DNA from: Ancylothrix sp036704045
GTDB taxonomy: Bacteria > Cyanobacteriota > Cyanobacteriia > Cyanobacteriales > Oscillatoriaceae
NCBI GenBank assembly: GCA_036704045.1
Contig: DATNQM010000030.1
Location: forward strand, 62,001-126,000
DNA: 64,000 nucleotides
Direction: 5' to 3'
In this document: in pieces, positions 1 through 9,078 of the stretch
Numbering within the stretch: the first letter of the stretch is position 1
How the letters are laid out: every line of letters starts with the position of its first letter
Notes under the pieces: generated by a model
The model's database searches: none
Told to the model about the DNA's origin: nothing
Seen by the model: only the letters and a program-made list of their open reading frames with translations
Made by a program: the position numbers and the translations under genes

Positions 1-1
1 T

Positions 2-649
2 GCGGCAACAGGATTTGAAGTATTAATATACAAAGCAATTCCTTATATTTATCATCAAAAACCGTCTGCCGATGATTTGCACGCACTTTTTCGGTTGGGC
101 GCAACTCGTTATCGTTGCGATCTTTCTTGTGCTATTGATTTACAAAATTCATATCAAATAAGTCAGCGACGCAGCCGGTGCTTAAAAAAAGCACAAAAAC
201 AAAACGTGCAAGTAAAAGAAGGAGCTACTTTTGCACAAAATTTATGGCCTGTGATTGAAGAAAATCTTAATCAAAAATACGGAGTAAAGCCAGTTCATAC
301 TTTATATGAAATTCTTCATTTATATTCTTTATTTCCAGATAATATTCAGTTTGTAGTGGGGGTATTTGAAGCACAAATAGTAGCGGGGGTTGTGCTATTT
401 AACAGTCTACAGGTTATGCACGCCCAATATATTGCTGCAAGTCCAGCCGGTTATAACGTCTCTGCTTTGGATGCTATATTTGACTACTGCTTAAAAAAAG
501 CTAACCTTCAAAATAAACGTTATTTCAATTTTGGAGTCAGCACAGAAGATCAGGGTTACTATCTTAATGTTAGTCTCTATCAATTTAAGGCGGAATTTGG
601 GGGCGGTGGAGTTTTACATGAATTTTATGAATTGAAGTTGAAAGGGTAA
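2..649 (+). CDS. GNAT-fold acyltransferase, 5' truncated by window edge
   Basis: The reading frame is open from the first bases of the window, so the true start lies outside it; the TTG at 77 is only an internal codon. The C-terminal part looks like a GNAT/FemAB-type transferase: a basic segment near 165-215, then a hydrophobic core strand (VVGVFEAQIVAGVVLFN) and a run ending in FNFGVSTEDQGYYLN that resembles the acceptor-side half of these folds. Family members transfer acyl or aminoacyl groups to sugars, peptides or lipid II. It lies 8 bases upstream of a dTDP-sugar ketoisomerase gene and probably heads or belongs to the same glycan operon, so N-acylation of the amino sugar is a plausible role. 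That role is an inference; the substrate cannot be read from the sequence. Confidence 0.6.
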   Translation, partial: AATGFEVLIYKAIPYIYHQKPSADDLHALFRLGATRYRCDLSCAIDLQNSYQISQRRSRCLKKAQKQNVQVKEGATFAQNLWPVIEENLNQKYGVKPVHTLYEILHLYSLFPDNIQFVVGVFEAQIVAGVVLFNSLQVMHAQYIAASPAGYNVSALDAIFDYCLKKANLQNKRYFNFGVSTEDQGYYLNVSLYQFKAEFGGGGVLHEFYELKLKG

Positions 650-657
650 AAACTGTG

Positions 658-1089
658 ATGAATTTAGAAAATTGTAAGCTAATTGAGCTTCCTAAAATTG
701 CTGATCGGCGAGGAAATTTAACCTTTATCGAAAGTCATCGGCATATTGGTTTTGATATCCAGCGCGTTTATTACCTTTATGATGTACCCGGTGGGGCAGA
801 ACGAGCAGGTCACGCTCATAAAGAGTTGCACCAGTTGTTTATTGCTATGTCGGGAAGTTTTGATGTAATTTTAGATGATGGATATGCCAAGAAAAAATAT
901 CATTTGAATCGCTCTTACTATGGGTTATATGTTTGTCCCATGATTTGGCGAGAAATCGATAACTTTTCTTCCGGTTCAGTTTGTATGGTTTTGGCTTCTG
1001 CTTATTATGATGAAGCCGATTATTACCGTGATTATAATGAGTTCATTAAGGCGGTAAAAAGGAAAGACAATGAAAATACCATTTCTTAA
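658..1089 (+). CDS. fdtA: dTDP-4-keto-6-deoxyhexose 3,4-ketoisomerase (FdtA/WxcM-like cupin)
   Basis: A small cupin of about 143 residues. It carries the HxH pair expected for the sugar 3,4-ketoisomerases (H52 and H54 in GHAHKELHQ), followed by a FDVILDDG strand. FdtA-type enzymes move the keto group of dTDP-4-keto-6-deoxyglucose to C3, giving the substrate of a partner aminotransferase. That partner is the next gene, which starts inside the last 20 bases of this one. The ATG at 658 is preferred over the GTG immediately before it. Whether the product has galacto (Fuc3N) or gluco (Qui3N) stereochemistry cannot be decided by eye, so the symbol could equally be qdtA. Confidence 0.8.
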   Translation: MNLENCKLIELPKIADRRGNLTFIESHRHIGFDIQRVYYLYDVPGGAERAGHAHKELHQLFIAMSGSFDVILDDGYAKKKYHLNRSYYGLYVCPMIWREIDNFSSGSVCMVLASAYYDEADYYRDYNEFIKAVKRKDNENTIS

Positions 1090-2182
1090 TTTAAAAGATA
1101 CTTATATTGAGTTACAAGAAGAACTTGATGCAGCTTATCACCGAGTTATGGCGGCTGGCTGGTATATTTTAGGACAAGAAGTAGAAGCTTTTGAAACTCA
1201 ATTTGCGGCTTATTGTGAAACAAAATACTGTGTCGGGGTGGGCAATGGTTTAGATGCGCTGCATTTAATTTTGCGGGCGATGAATATAGGGAAAGGGGAT
1301 GAGGTAATTGTACCGGCCAATACTTATATTGCAACGTGGCTGGCAGTTTCTTATGCCGGGGCTAAGCCGGTGCCGGTGGAACCTGATGATAAGACTTTTA
1401 ATATCGATCCTAACCAAATTGAAGCCGCAATTACCCCTCAAACAAAAGCAATAATAGCAGTGCATTTATATGGACAGCCGGCAGATATGGATGCGATTAA
1501 TATTATTGCTAAAAAATACAGTTTAAAAGTAATAGAAGATGCAGCACAAGCACACGGCGCTCGCTACAAAAACCGCAGAGTTGGTAGTTTAGGATATGCG
1601 GCGGGTTTTAGTTTTTATCCCGGGAAAAATCTAGGGGCAATGGGTGATGGCGGGGCAATAACAACCAATGACTTAGAATTAGCAGATAAAATCCGAGCCA
1701 TAGCAAATTATGGTTCAAGAATCAAGTATCATAATGAATTTAAAGGATTTAATTCTAGACTAGATGAATTACAAGGAGCTTTTTTGCAGGTAAAATTAGC
1801 AAAGTTAGATGAATGGAACCAGCGCCGACAACAAATAGCAAACTTTTATCTAGAAAAGCTTTCTGAAATAGTCGATTTAACCCTACCTTATGTGCCAGAA
1901 TGGGCGGTGCCGGTGTGGCATTTATTTGTGGTGCGTCACTCCCAGCGGGATGCGTTACAGCAATATTTAACAGAAGCAGGAATTGGTACTTTAATTCATT
2001 ATCCAATTCCGCCGCATTTATCAGAAGCTTATGCTGATATGGACTGGAAAAAAGAAAATTTGCTGATAACAGAAAACTTGGCAAAAACTGTTTTAAGTTT
2101 GCCAATGGGGCCACATTTACTAACAAGCAAAGTGCAAATTGTTTCAAAAAAAATCCATACCTTTTTTACGGAGAGCAGTTAA
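1070..2182 (+). CDS. fdtB: DegT/DnrJ/EryC1/StrS family sugar aminotransferase (FdtB/QdtB-like)
   Basis: A 370-residue PLP-dependent aminotransferase of the sugar-nucleotide family. The Schiff-base lysine is K186 in PGKNLGAMGDGGA, the pyridine-nitrogen aspartate is D157 in EDAAQAHGA, and the N-terminal FLNLKDTY start is typical. It would aminate the 3-keto sugar made by the upstream ketoisomerase to give dTDP-3-amino-3,6-dideoxyhexose. Translational coupling is likely on both sides: it overlaps the upstream gene by 20 bases, and its stop overlaps the next start (TAATG). The length is normal for the family. Confidence 0.85.
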   Translation: MKIPFLNLKDTYIELQEELDAAYHRVMAAGWYILGQEVEAFETQFAAYCETKYCVGVGNGLDALHLILRAMNIGKGDEVIVPANTYIATWLAVSYAGAKPVPVEPDDKTFNIDPNQIEAAITPQTKAIIAVHLYGQPADMDAINIIAKKYSLKVIEDAAQAHGARYKNRRVGSLGYAAGFSFYPGKNLGAMGDGGAITTNDLELADKIRAIANYGSRIKYHNEFKGFNSRLDELQGAFLQVKLAKLDEWNQRRQQIANFYLEKLSEIVDLTLPYVPEWAVPVWHLFVVRHSQRDALQQYLTEAGIGTLIHYPIPPHLSEAYADMDWKKENLLITENLAKTVLSLPMGPHLLTSKVQIVSKKIHTFFTESS

Positions 2183-3156
2183 TGATTTTACCCAATCTTT
2201 TCATTCCCGGTGCTGCAAAATCGGGGACAAGTAGCCTCCACAACTACTTAAGTCAACATCCTGATATTTTTATGAGTAAAGTCAAAGAGCCTCATTTCTT
2301 CAGTCACAATGAACTCTATGCCAAAGGGTTAGGAGAATATTCCAAATTTTTTGAAGCAGGTAAAGATTGTAAGATTCGTGGAGAGTCCAGTACTGGTTAT
2401 ATGATATTTCCTCATGTCATCGAGCGGATAAAAGAACATATTCCCAACCCAAAGTTTATTTTTATTTTGAGGAACCCTATCGACCGCGCTTATTCGCATT
2501 ACTTGTGGTTATTAGGGCATGAAAGTAAAAAATTTCGAGAGGCGTTTCTTACCAGTTTAGATTTCCAACCAGACCCCAATAAACACCACATTAAAGGAGG
2601 AGGATTTTACTATTTTCATTCTGGCTTATATGGGCACTGGATTCAAAGATTTATAGAAACTTTTGGAAAAGATGCTGTATTTATTATAACTGTAGAATCT
2701 TTGAAAAGCCAACCTTTATCTACTTTAAATAAATGCTGCGATTTTCTAAACATTAGCCATTTTGAGGAAGTGAAAAGCTTAAAACTAAACAAGACAATTT
2801 TATTTAGGCATCGTCTTATTGCTAAATACTATTTAAAGCTATTCGGCTTATCTTCAGAAAGTCCCAACAACTTTTCTTGGGAGTCTGTGTATGGTTGGGA
2901 ACCTCAAAAAATATCCCCAGTCAAACAAACAATATTGGCAAAAATACTTCAAAAAGCTATGTCTCTAAAAGCTGCAAAATTGGTAATTAAAAAAATTGCC
3001 TTAAGAAAAACCTATCCACGCATTACATCGGAAGAGAGAAGTTGGATTGCATCTTATTACAAAGATGATATTCAGCATCTGCGGCAGTTAACAGGAATGA
3101 GCTTTGAGGATTGGTCAAAGGATTTTCCTCGTGAAAGTGTCATAAAATCTGTATAG
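2182..3156 (+). CDS. PAPS-dependent sulfotransferase
   Basis: This 324-residue protein has both PAPS-binding signatures of Sulfotransfer-family enzymes. The 5'-phosphosulfate loop is GAAKSGTSSL (residues 10-19, K13) and the 3'-phosphate motif is LRNPIDRAYSHY (residues 96-107). The KEPHFFSH segment at 35-42 is also characteristic of the heparan-sulfate N-sulfotransferase-like bacterial group. It transfers sulfate from PAPS to a glycan hydroxyl or amino group. Its place between amino-sugar synthesis and a flippase suggests that it decorates the exported glycan. The start codon shares one base with the stop of the aminotransferase gene. Confidence 0.85.
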   Translation: MILPNLFIPGAAKSGTSSLHNYLSQHPDIFMSKVKEPHFFSHNELYAKGLGEYSKFFEAGKDCKIRGESSTGYMIFPHVIERIKEHIPNPKFIFILRNPIDRAYSHYLWLLGHESKKFREAFLTSLDFQPDPNKHHIKGGGFYYFHSGLYGHWIQRFIETFGKDAVFIITVESLKSQPLSTLNKCCDFLNISHFEEVKSLKLNKTILFRHRLIAKYYLKLFGLSSESPNNFSWESVYGWEPQKISPVKQTILAKILQKAMSLKAAKLVIKKIALRKTYPRITSEERSWIASYYKDDIQHLRQLTGMSFEDWSKDFPRESVIKSV

Positions 3157-3158
3157 TT

Positions 3159-4406
3159 ATGGGTGAATTATGGCTAAAAATTGCTCAAACAAGTGGGGCG
3201 AAAATTTACTCTTTGCTTACGGGGATAGTTACTTTATCTCTAACTGCACGTTGGTTGGGCCCCGAAGGGCGGGGTACAATTGCAGCAGTTGTAACTTGGG
3301 TGAATTTATTTAGTTCCTTGGCTTCTTTTGGATTAGGAACAGTAGTATTTCATCGCGCTACTAAAATGCGAGACCAACCCTGGATCGCTTCTACTCTCGG
3401 CAGTCTCGGATTTTTGGCTGTGATGTTTTCCCTAACGGGTTGGGGGATTGCCGCTTGCCTTTACTTAGGTACAACAGGAGCAGTTTTTAATCACCTATCT
3501 TCCCCTATATTATCAGTTGGATTCTTAAGCTTACCCTTTATGATTTGGGAACAGTATGCTAGCTCTTTATTGATGGCAGTTAATCAAATTGGTATTTATA
3601 ATCGTGCTCAAATTATGGGCAGAACTGTCGGCGTGATTTTAGTTGTGCTGCTATTGTCCCTAAATTGGGGTGTTTATGGCGTGCTGTTGGCCTCACTGGC
3701 TTCTCAAATGACTGTGGCACAGGCTGGTATAACGTATTTATTCAAACGTGCAGAAAAACCCGTCTGGCCTGATAAGACCGTGATTTGGGAACTCTTAAAA
3801 GGGGGGATAAAGCTACAGTTAGGTGCTATTGGTAGTTTTTTGAAAGCAAATTTATCAGATATTTTATTGATAAATTATTATCGGGGTGTCCAAGAAACCG
3901 GCTACTATCAACTAGCCGTACAGTTACTTAGTCTTTTACTCATCATCCCTCAATCGGCATCTCTCGTAGTCTCTACAAAAGTCGCTGAGTTAGGGCCAGA
4001 TTTGGCTTGGCCCTATCAGCGCAATTTGCTACTATTACTAACTGCTGGTATGACTGGAGTTGGTCTGATTGCGGGTATCCTAGCACCTTTTTTCATTCCT
4101 CTGGTTGCCGGTGTGGCTTTTATCCCTTCTGTTAAAGTTTTCCAACTTTTGCTTTGTGGAGTGATTGGAATGACCTTTGCTTCTGTCATGGCTTCGCAGT
4201 GGATAGGGCGAGGACTTTTCTGGCAAATTTCTGCTATTACGCTAAGTGTGGGTTTGTTAAACGCCCTATTAAACTTGATATTAATTCCTCAGCATGGTAT
4301 GTATGGTGCTGTGTGGGCTACAACAGCAACATATATGATATCAATTTTTGGCAACGGTTTAATGGCTATTTGGGTCAACAAGAAGTACAAAACTTATGCT
4401 CCCTAA
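3159..4406 (+). CDS. Polysaccharide/oligosaccharide flippase (Wzx-like, MOP superfamily)
   Basis: A 415-residue integral membrane protein with about a dozen hydrophobic segments and the N-terminal GRTAR-type signature seen here as TARWLGPEGRGTIAA (about residues 29-43). Proteins of this family flip undecaprenyl-linked repeat units across the plasma membrane. It starts two bases after the sulfotransferase stop and overlaps the following glycosyltransferase start by 11 bases, so it belongs to the same operon. No Wzy polymerase or Wzz-like chain-length protein is visible in the window; these may lie to the left. Confidence 0.8.
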   Translation: MGELWLKIAQTSGAKIYSLLTGIVTLSLTARWLGPEGRGTIAAVVTWVNLFSSLASFGLGTVVFHRATKMRDQPWIASTLGSLGFLAVMFSLTGWGIAACLYLGTTGAVFNHLSSPILSVGFLSLPFMIWEQYASSLLMAVNQIGIYNRAQIMGRTVGVILVVLLLSLNWGVYGVLLASLASQMTVAQAGITYLFKRAEKPVWPDKTVIWELLKGGIKLQLGAIGSFLKANLSDILLINYYRGVQETGYYQLAVQLLSLLLIIPQSASLVVSTKVAELGPDLAWPYQRNLLLLLTAGMTGVGLIAGILAPFFIPLVAGVAFIPSVKVFQLLLCGVIGMTFASVMASQWIGRGLFWQISAITLSVGLLNALLNLILIPQHGMYGAVWATTATYMISIFGNGLMAIWVNKKYKTYAP

Positions 4407-5352
4407 AGTATCTGTAATGCTCGTAACTTACAATCATAGAGAGTTTATCCGAGAAAGCATAGAATCAGTTTTAATTCAAGACTATCCAAACATGGAAATA
4501 GTCGTTGCGGATGATGCTTCCACGGATGGCAATCAAGAAATAATTCGAGAGTATGCCGACAAATATCCAGATTTATTTAAAATTATTCTAGCCGAAAAAA
4601 ATGAAGGCGTGACAGCTAATTGTAACAGAGCTTTTTTTGCCTGCACTGGCAAATATATAGCCTTTTTTTCAGGCGATGATATTATGATGCCGGGAAAAAT
4701 TAAGAAACAAGTTGATGTTTTAGAAAAAGATGAAACTCTGTCGATGTGTTCAGTAGCAATGGAGGATTTTAACTCTCAAACAAATCAAACCCTAAATATC
4801 TGGAAAGCACCGCCAAACTCTGCACGAAAAGATAGTACTTATACCATTGAAGATATACTAAAAATTGGGCGCTTAGAATATGGATCAATTATGGCACGTC
4901 GCTCTATGTGTCCTGCCAATGGATACGATCCCAGGCTTCCAATTGCTGCTGATTTTTTGTTTTTTTTAGAAACAAGCATTAACGGTAAAATAAAAGCTTT
5001 AGATGAAATGCTTTACCGGCATCGATTTCACGGGAACAATGCTACTTTTTATAAAGGTGTTATCACAGATTTATTGAATTCCCTGCAAATTTTAGAAGAA
5101 AAATATCCTAACTTAATTCATTTTAACTATAAATTTCAATTTTTGTTTCAGTATTGTAGGGGATTAGAACTTCTGATAGAAGGAAATCCAGAACAATCAA
5201 AAATATTTTTTATAAAATCTTTGTTTTATAACAAAAAACAATTGCGGAGTTATCTAGGACTTTTTATTTCCTACTCTCCTAGAAATCTTCAACGTTTTTT
5301 TATTAAAATGATACAATTATGGAAATCCTTAAATAATCATTATAAGCTGTAA
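4396..5352 (+). CDS. Family 2 glycosyltransferase (first of a tandem pair)
   Basis: A 318-residue GT-A fold transferase. It begins with MLPKVSVMLVTYNH; the nucleotide-binding acidic pair is D39/D40 in VVADDASTDG, and the metal-binding DXD-like motif is SGDD (residues 92-95). It would transfer a sugar from a nucleotide donor to the lipid-linked repeat unit at the cytoplasmic face. The first 100 residues are nearly the same as those of the next gene, while the C-terminal third is quite different. This fits a duplication followed by acceptor divergence. It overlaps the flippase gene by 11 bases. Confidence 0.85.
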   Translation: MLPKVSVMLVTYNHREFIRESIESVLIQDYPNMEIVVADDASTDGNQEIIREYADKYPDLFKIILAEKNEGVTANCNRAFFACTGKYIAFFSGDDIMMPGKIKKQVDVLEKDETLSMCSVAMEDFNSQTNQTLNIWKAPPNSARKDSTYTIEDILKIGRLEYGSIMARRSMCPANGYDPRLPIAADFLFFLETSINGKIKALDEMLYRHRFHGNNATFYKGVITDLLNSLQILEEKYPNLIHFNYKFQFLFQYCRGLELLIEGNPEQSKIFFIKSLFYNKKQLRSYLGLFISYSPRNLQRFFIKMIQLWKSLNNHYKL

Positions 5353-5411
5353 CTATAATTGTAATTAACCTTAATTTTTTCCAAAATTGCAATACCAAAA
5401 ACTAAAAATTT

Positions 5412-6290
5412 ATGCTTCCAAAAGTTTCCGTCATGGTTCCAACCTACAACCATCGGCAGTTTATAAGTGAATGCCTTGACTCAATTTTGAACCAAAACTA
5501 CCCCAATCTTGAAATAGTCGTTGCTGATGATGCCTCAACCGATGGCTCCCAAGAAATCATTAAAGAATACGAAAAAAAATATCCGGATATTTTTAAAGTT
5601 ATTCTAGCCGAAAAAAACACAGGAGTTACCATCAACTGTAACAGAGCTTTTTTTGCCTGTACCGGCAAGTATATAGCCTTCACATCAGGCGATGATGTTA
5701 TGGAGTCGGGAAAACTAAACAAACAAATTAGCTTGATGGAACAACATCCCGACTGCATAATTTCTCACCATGAAATAGAAGTGTTTGACTCCCGCACAGG
5801 AAAACAAATTTGTTATTATCCAGGTCATTTTTCTCAACATCTCCGCGAAGAAGGAATAGAAACAATCATCAAATGTGAGTTGTCTACTTGCTCAATCGTA
5901 GCTAGACGTGATGCCTGTCCACCCACCGGCTATGATGTTAGAATTCCAGTTTGTTCTGATTGGTTATTTTTTATAGAAACAGCCGCCCGAGGCGGAAAAA
6001 TTTTGTACATACCCGAAGTCCTACTACGCTACCGCCGACACGATAATAATGTTAGTATTAAGATAGATAACACCGATTTACTAACGTCTATTGAAATTGT
6101 CAGGCAGAAGTATCCTCATCTTGCGGAAAAAGTTAAGCATCAAAAAATAAAATTAATATTAAGACAGGTTATAAAAAAATTTTTAATTAAATCGCAACAA
6201 ATAAAAACTATAGAACTCTTCTTAAGAATTAATTTTTTAGCAAGAGGGTTTTTGAATAATTTAAGTCAATCTCGTAAAAAAACAAAATAA
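5412..6290 (+). CDS. Family 2 glycosyltransferase (second of a tandem pair)
   Basis: A 292-residue GT-A transferase, paralogue of the preceding gene. The same landmarks occur at the same residues: D39/D40 in VVADDASTDG and SGDD at 92-95. Both proteins share the stretch CNRAFFACTGKYIAF. The C-terminal region is shorter, basic and lysine-rich. It is separated from its paralogue by 59 bases with no obvious terminator and is the last gene of the glycan cluster on this strand. Confidence 0.85.
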   Translation: MLPKVSVMVPTYNHRQFISECLDSILNQNYPNLEIVVADDASTDGSQEIIKEYEKKYPDIFKVILAEKNTGVTINCNRAFFACTGKYIAFTSGDDVMESGKLNKQISLMEQHPDCIISHHEIEVFDSRTGKQICYYPGHFSQHLREEGIETIIKCELSTCSIVARRDACPPTGYDVRIPVCSDWLFFIETAARGGKILYIPEVLLRYRRHDNNVSIKIDNTDLLTSIEIVRQKYPHLAEKVKHQKIKLILRQVIKKFLIKSQQIKTIELFLRINFLARGFLNNLSQSRKKTK

Positions 6291-6547
6291 AATTAGCTGT
6301 AATTCTATTATTTTTTACAAAAAAAATAGCTTGTTTAACGCATATAAAACACTTCTATTAATATAGAATTAATAAGTTATTAACCTTAAAATTAAGTTAT
6401 GAGTTTAATTAGACAAATTCATATACAATGCTGACAATAACTTAGCTGACGGGGTGACAAGAAAGTAAAGTCTTGTTAAGGTCTGCAACCATAATATAAC
6501 TACCCTCAGCTATAGTGAAACAGATTTGATTGTAGCCAATTGTAACC

Positions 6548-8038
6548 ATGATTCGAGAAGCGTTCGTTGCGGGTATCAACCTTTATCCGTTCCTTAAGGA
6601 TAACACCGGCAAAGTTTTCCCTTTACTAAAAGCAGCAGAAGATGCAGAAGCAGTGGCGCAAATTTTGGAAACTTGCGGCAATTTTCGGGTGCGTCGTTTA
6701 CCGTAAATCTATTTAGGGGAAGCGAGACAAGTTGATAATAAACAGCAACCGATTTTTTATAACTGTAGAAAGGAAATTATCCTCATAGGCCAAAAACAAA
6801 TTATATATAAAAGCATACTAAATAATCAAATTTACCCCTATAAAGGATTAGAATGACAGGATTATTTGCTCAGAGATTTGCAATTACAAAACGCGGAAAA
6901 TTTTGTAATAAATTATACAGATACGATGCCAATTTCGCCTTTGAATCGAGATGTTTTGCAGAAAAATGTACAGAAAATGACAAAAAATAACAATTTAAAA
7001 TTGGGGGTAGCTGCTCTTTTTGTGATAGTTACATTGCTAGGTTTATTTGTTACAAATACATTACGGAGCAAAGCAGACAAAGAAACTGCTATATCACAAC
7101 AAGAGGCCAAGAATACAGAACTAGAGAAAAATAAAGGACAGCTAAAGGAAACCGCCGCTAAAGTGCAACTTTTGCTGCCAGTGGAGCCGGTAAATAACAT
7201 TGATATCACTACCAAGAGTCAGTCGTTCCTAGCACAAGTTTTGCCGGAAGTTCAAAGTAGCTTTGTTGAAGTTGTAGAAGTCAGCCAAGAAACAAATCTT
7301 CTCAAAGGCCATCAGGGTGAGGTCTATTCAGTGGCGATCAGTGGGGATGGCAAAACTATTGTTAGTGGGGGAGAAGACGGCACTGTGCGGTTGTGGGATG
7401 ACTCTGGTAAAGCTATCGGTTCTGCCTTAAAAGGCCATGATGGTTGGGTCTGGTCGGTGGCGATGAGTGGGGATGGCAAAACTATTGTCAGTGGAGGCGT
7501 TGACGGCACTGTGCGGTTGTGGGATGCCTCTGGTAAAGCTATCGGTTCTGCCTTAAAAGGTCATCAAGGTGAGGTTGTATCAGTGGCGATGAGTGGGGAT
7601 GGCAAAATTATTGTCAGTGGAGGAGGAGACGGCACTGTGCGGTTGTGGGATGCCTCTGGTAAAGCTATCGGTTCTGCCTTAAAAGGTCATCAGGGTGAGG
7701 TCTATTCAGTGGCGATCAGTGGGGATGGCAAAACTATTGCCAGTGGGGGAGAGGACGGCACTGTGCGGTTGTGGGACACCTCTGGCAAAGCTATCGGTTC
7801 TGCCTTAAAAGGTCATGATGGTTGGGTCTGGTCGGTGGCGATGAGTGAAGATGGTAAAACTATTGTCAGTGGGGGAGTTGACGGTACTGTGCGGTTGTGG
7901 CAGGGTGGCACTTGGGAAACGTGGCTGGAAGTGGGGTGCAACGGGCTCTGTCAACACCCCGTTTTCTTCACTAATGCTGCGAATTTAAAGTTAGACGCAA
8001 AGCAACTACAAAAGACAAAAGGTGCGAAAGAGACTTGA
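6548..8038 (+). pseudogene. Caspase-like/WD40 gene with two in-frame stop codons
   Basis: One frame runs from ATG 6548 to the stop at 8038, interrupted only by TAA at 6704-6706 and TGA at 6854-6856. The start (MIREAFVAGINLYPFLKDN, then FRVRRLP) matches the first strand and helix of caspase p20/metacaspase domains found in filamentous cyanobacteria. After the first stop the frame continues IYLGEARQVDNKQQ, and before the second stop it reads IYPYKGLE, like the start of an nSTAND module. Next come a membrane segment (about 7000-7055), a coiled-coil-like stretch, five WD40 repeats and the C-terminal WLEVGCNGL-HPVF motif usual in these fusions. The catalytic His/Cys part and the NTPase are missing, so the gene appears internally deleted. 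The downstream piece could still be translated from TTG 6866 (390 residues). Confidence 0.7.
7301..7905 (+). repeat. Five tandem 126-bp WD40 repeat units
   Basis: Five consecutive units of 126 bp (42 codons) encode WD40 blades of the form KGH-(Q/D)G-x-V-x-SVA-S-DGK-IVSGG-DGTVRLW. DNA identity between units is very high. Units 1 and 4 share HQGEVYSVAIS, units 2 and 5 share HDGWVWSVAMS, and unit 3 is intermediate. This order points to a recent three-unit block duplication or to gene conversion. Five blades are fewer than the usual seven of a closed propeller. Confidence 0.9.
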
Positions 8039-8082
8039 GAGAAAGATGTCTGCTTGGGGAAAAAATTGTGAACTAAATTAAT

Positions 8083-8102
8083 GGGGTGCAAAACTACACC
8101 CC
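8083..8102. terminator. Hairpin between convergent genes
   Basis: GGGGTG and CACCCC are separated by eight bases and sit between the converging WD40 reading frame and the next minus-strand gene. There is no clear T-run, so this is a candidate bidirectional terminator only. Confidence 0.4.
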
Positions 8103-8110
8103 GGATAAGC

Positions 8111-9004
8111 CTATTTCTTCACTTGCTGGGCTGCTTCTTTAATGACATACCTGGATACTGTTTGAATGCCGGTGTGTTCATAATAATTAGTCGTCATATC
8201 CAAAAATGCCGCCACATAATCTAATTTATCATCGGCTACATCCACAAACCCTTGCAATTTCCCTAAAATAGTATTTGGTTTCAACCCCCGTGATGATACC
8301 AAATTTCCCATCCAACCTTGGGCAGAGTTAAAGGTTTGACTGATAAAACCTAGCTTATTCTGAGCATTATTTCCGGGGATTAAACCGCTGACTTTTTGAA
8401 ACACAGGATTTTGCTCTAGCATGGCGGGATTTAAACCGTTAATCGTTTTTCCTGCAACTTGTAAAAAGTCTGGCCCCAAGGGAATTAAACCATCAAAACA
8501 TACCAGCGCCGCCATACGCATTACGGCTTCATTGTGATAGTTTGGTAAGGCTTTTACAAAATCAGGAATGCTGTAAATGGGAATGCGGTTGAGGATGCAA
8601 AAAGCAATTAATTCTGCGACTAATTTAATACACAAATCCACCGATTGAATTGTATCTGCTTTGGGTGTTAATTTGTTTAAAAAGCCGAGAAATGATATCG
8701 ACTGGCTGACTTTATTTGCCATTGCGGCCATTCCCATTGCACTGTCTGCATTATCAACGATTTGATAAAGCCAAATTGCTTTTTGATAACCTAGAGATTG
8801 ATCATTATAAATCCATAAAGCCCGTTCGCTGATTTTTTGGATTTTGTCGGGGTCTTTTTTGCCGGTGATTTCCCGCACAATGTTGGCAAAGCCTACTGTA
8901 TTTTGCCACTCTCCAGGGACAACAAAATCGAGCGCTTTTAAGGCAGAAACGGTGATGTTTTCACTGGGTAAGTTGTCGGCTAATTGGATGATTGATTGGC
9001 TCAT
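8111..9004 (-). CDS. Conserved-looking protein of unknown function
   Basis: A 297-residue, mostly helical protein that I do not recognise. It has no signal peptide and no clear membrane segment, though residues about 128-146 are hydrophobic. The region from about 200 on contains repeated GL-P-N and LG-motif helices. It starts at an ATG and ends nine bases from a hairpin. It stands alone, with about 220 bases of repeat-containing DNA between it and the aldo/keto reductase upstream. Codon use looks like its neighbours. No function is proposed. Confidence 0.65.
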   Translation of the reverse strand: MSQSIIQLADNLPSENITVSALKALDFVVPGEWQNTVGFANIVREITGKKDPDKIQKISERALWIYNDQSLGYQKAIWLYQIVDNADSAMGMAAMANKVSQSISFLGFLNKLTPKADTIQSVDLCIKLVAELIAFCILNRIPIYSIPDFVKALPNYHNEAVMRMAALVCFDGLIPLGPDFLQVAGKTINGLNPAMLEQNPVFQKVSGLIPGNNAQNKLGFISQTFNSAQGWMGNLVSSRGLKPNTILGKLQGFVDVADDKLDYVAAFLDMTTNYYEHTGIQTVSRYVIKEAAQQVKK

Positions 9005-9078
9005 GGTTGGCTTTTTTAAGCAATGAATTGTCTTCTGTTTATAGCATCACCTCTGAGGCGGATAATTTCGCAAAATTG

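Noticed and set aside
7301..7905. Regular 126-bp repeats as a CRISPR-like array
   Set aside because: The repeats are in-frame WD40 codons with no spacers.
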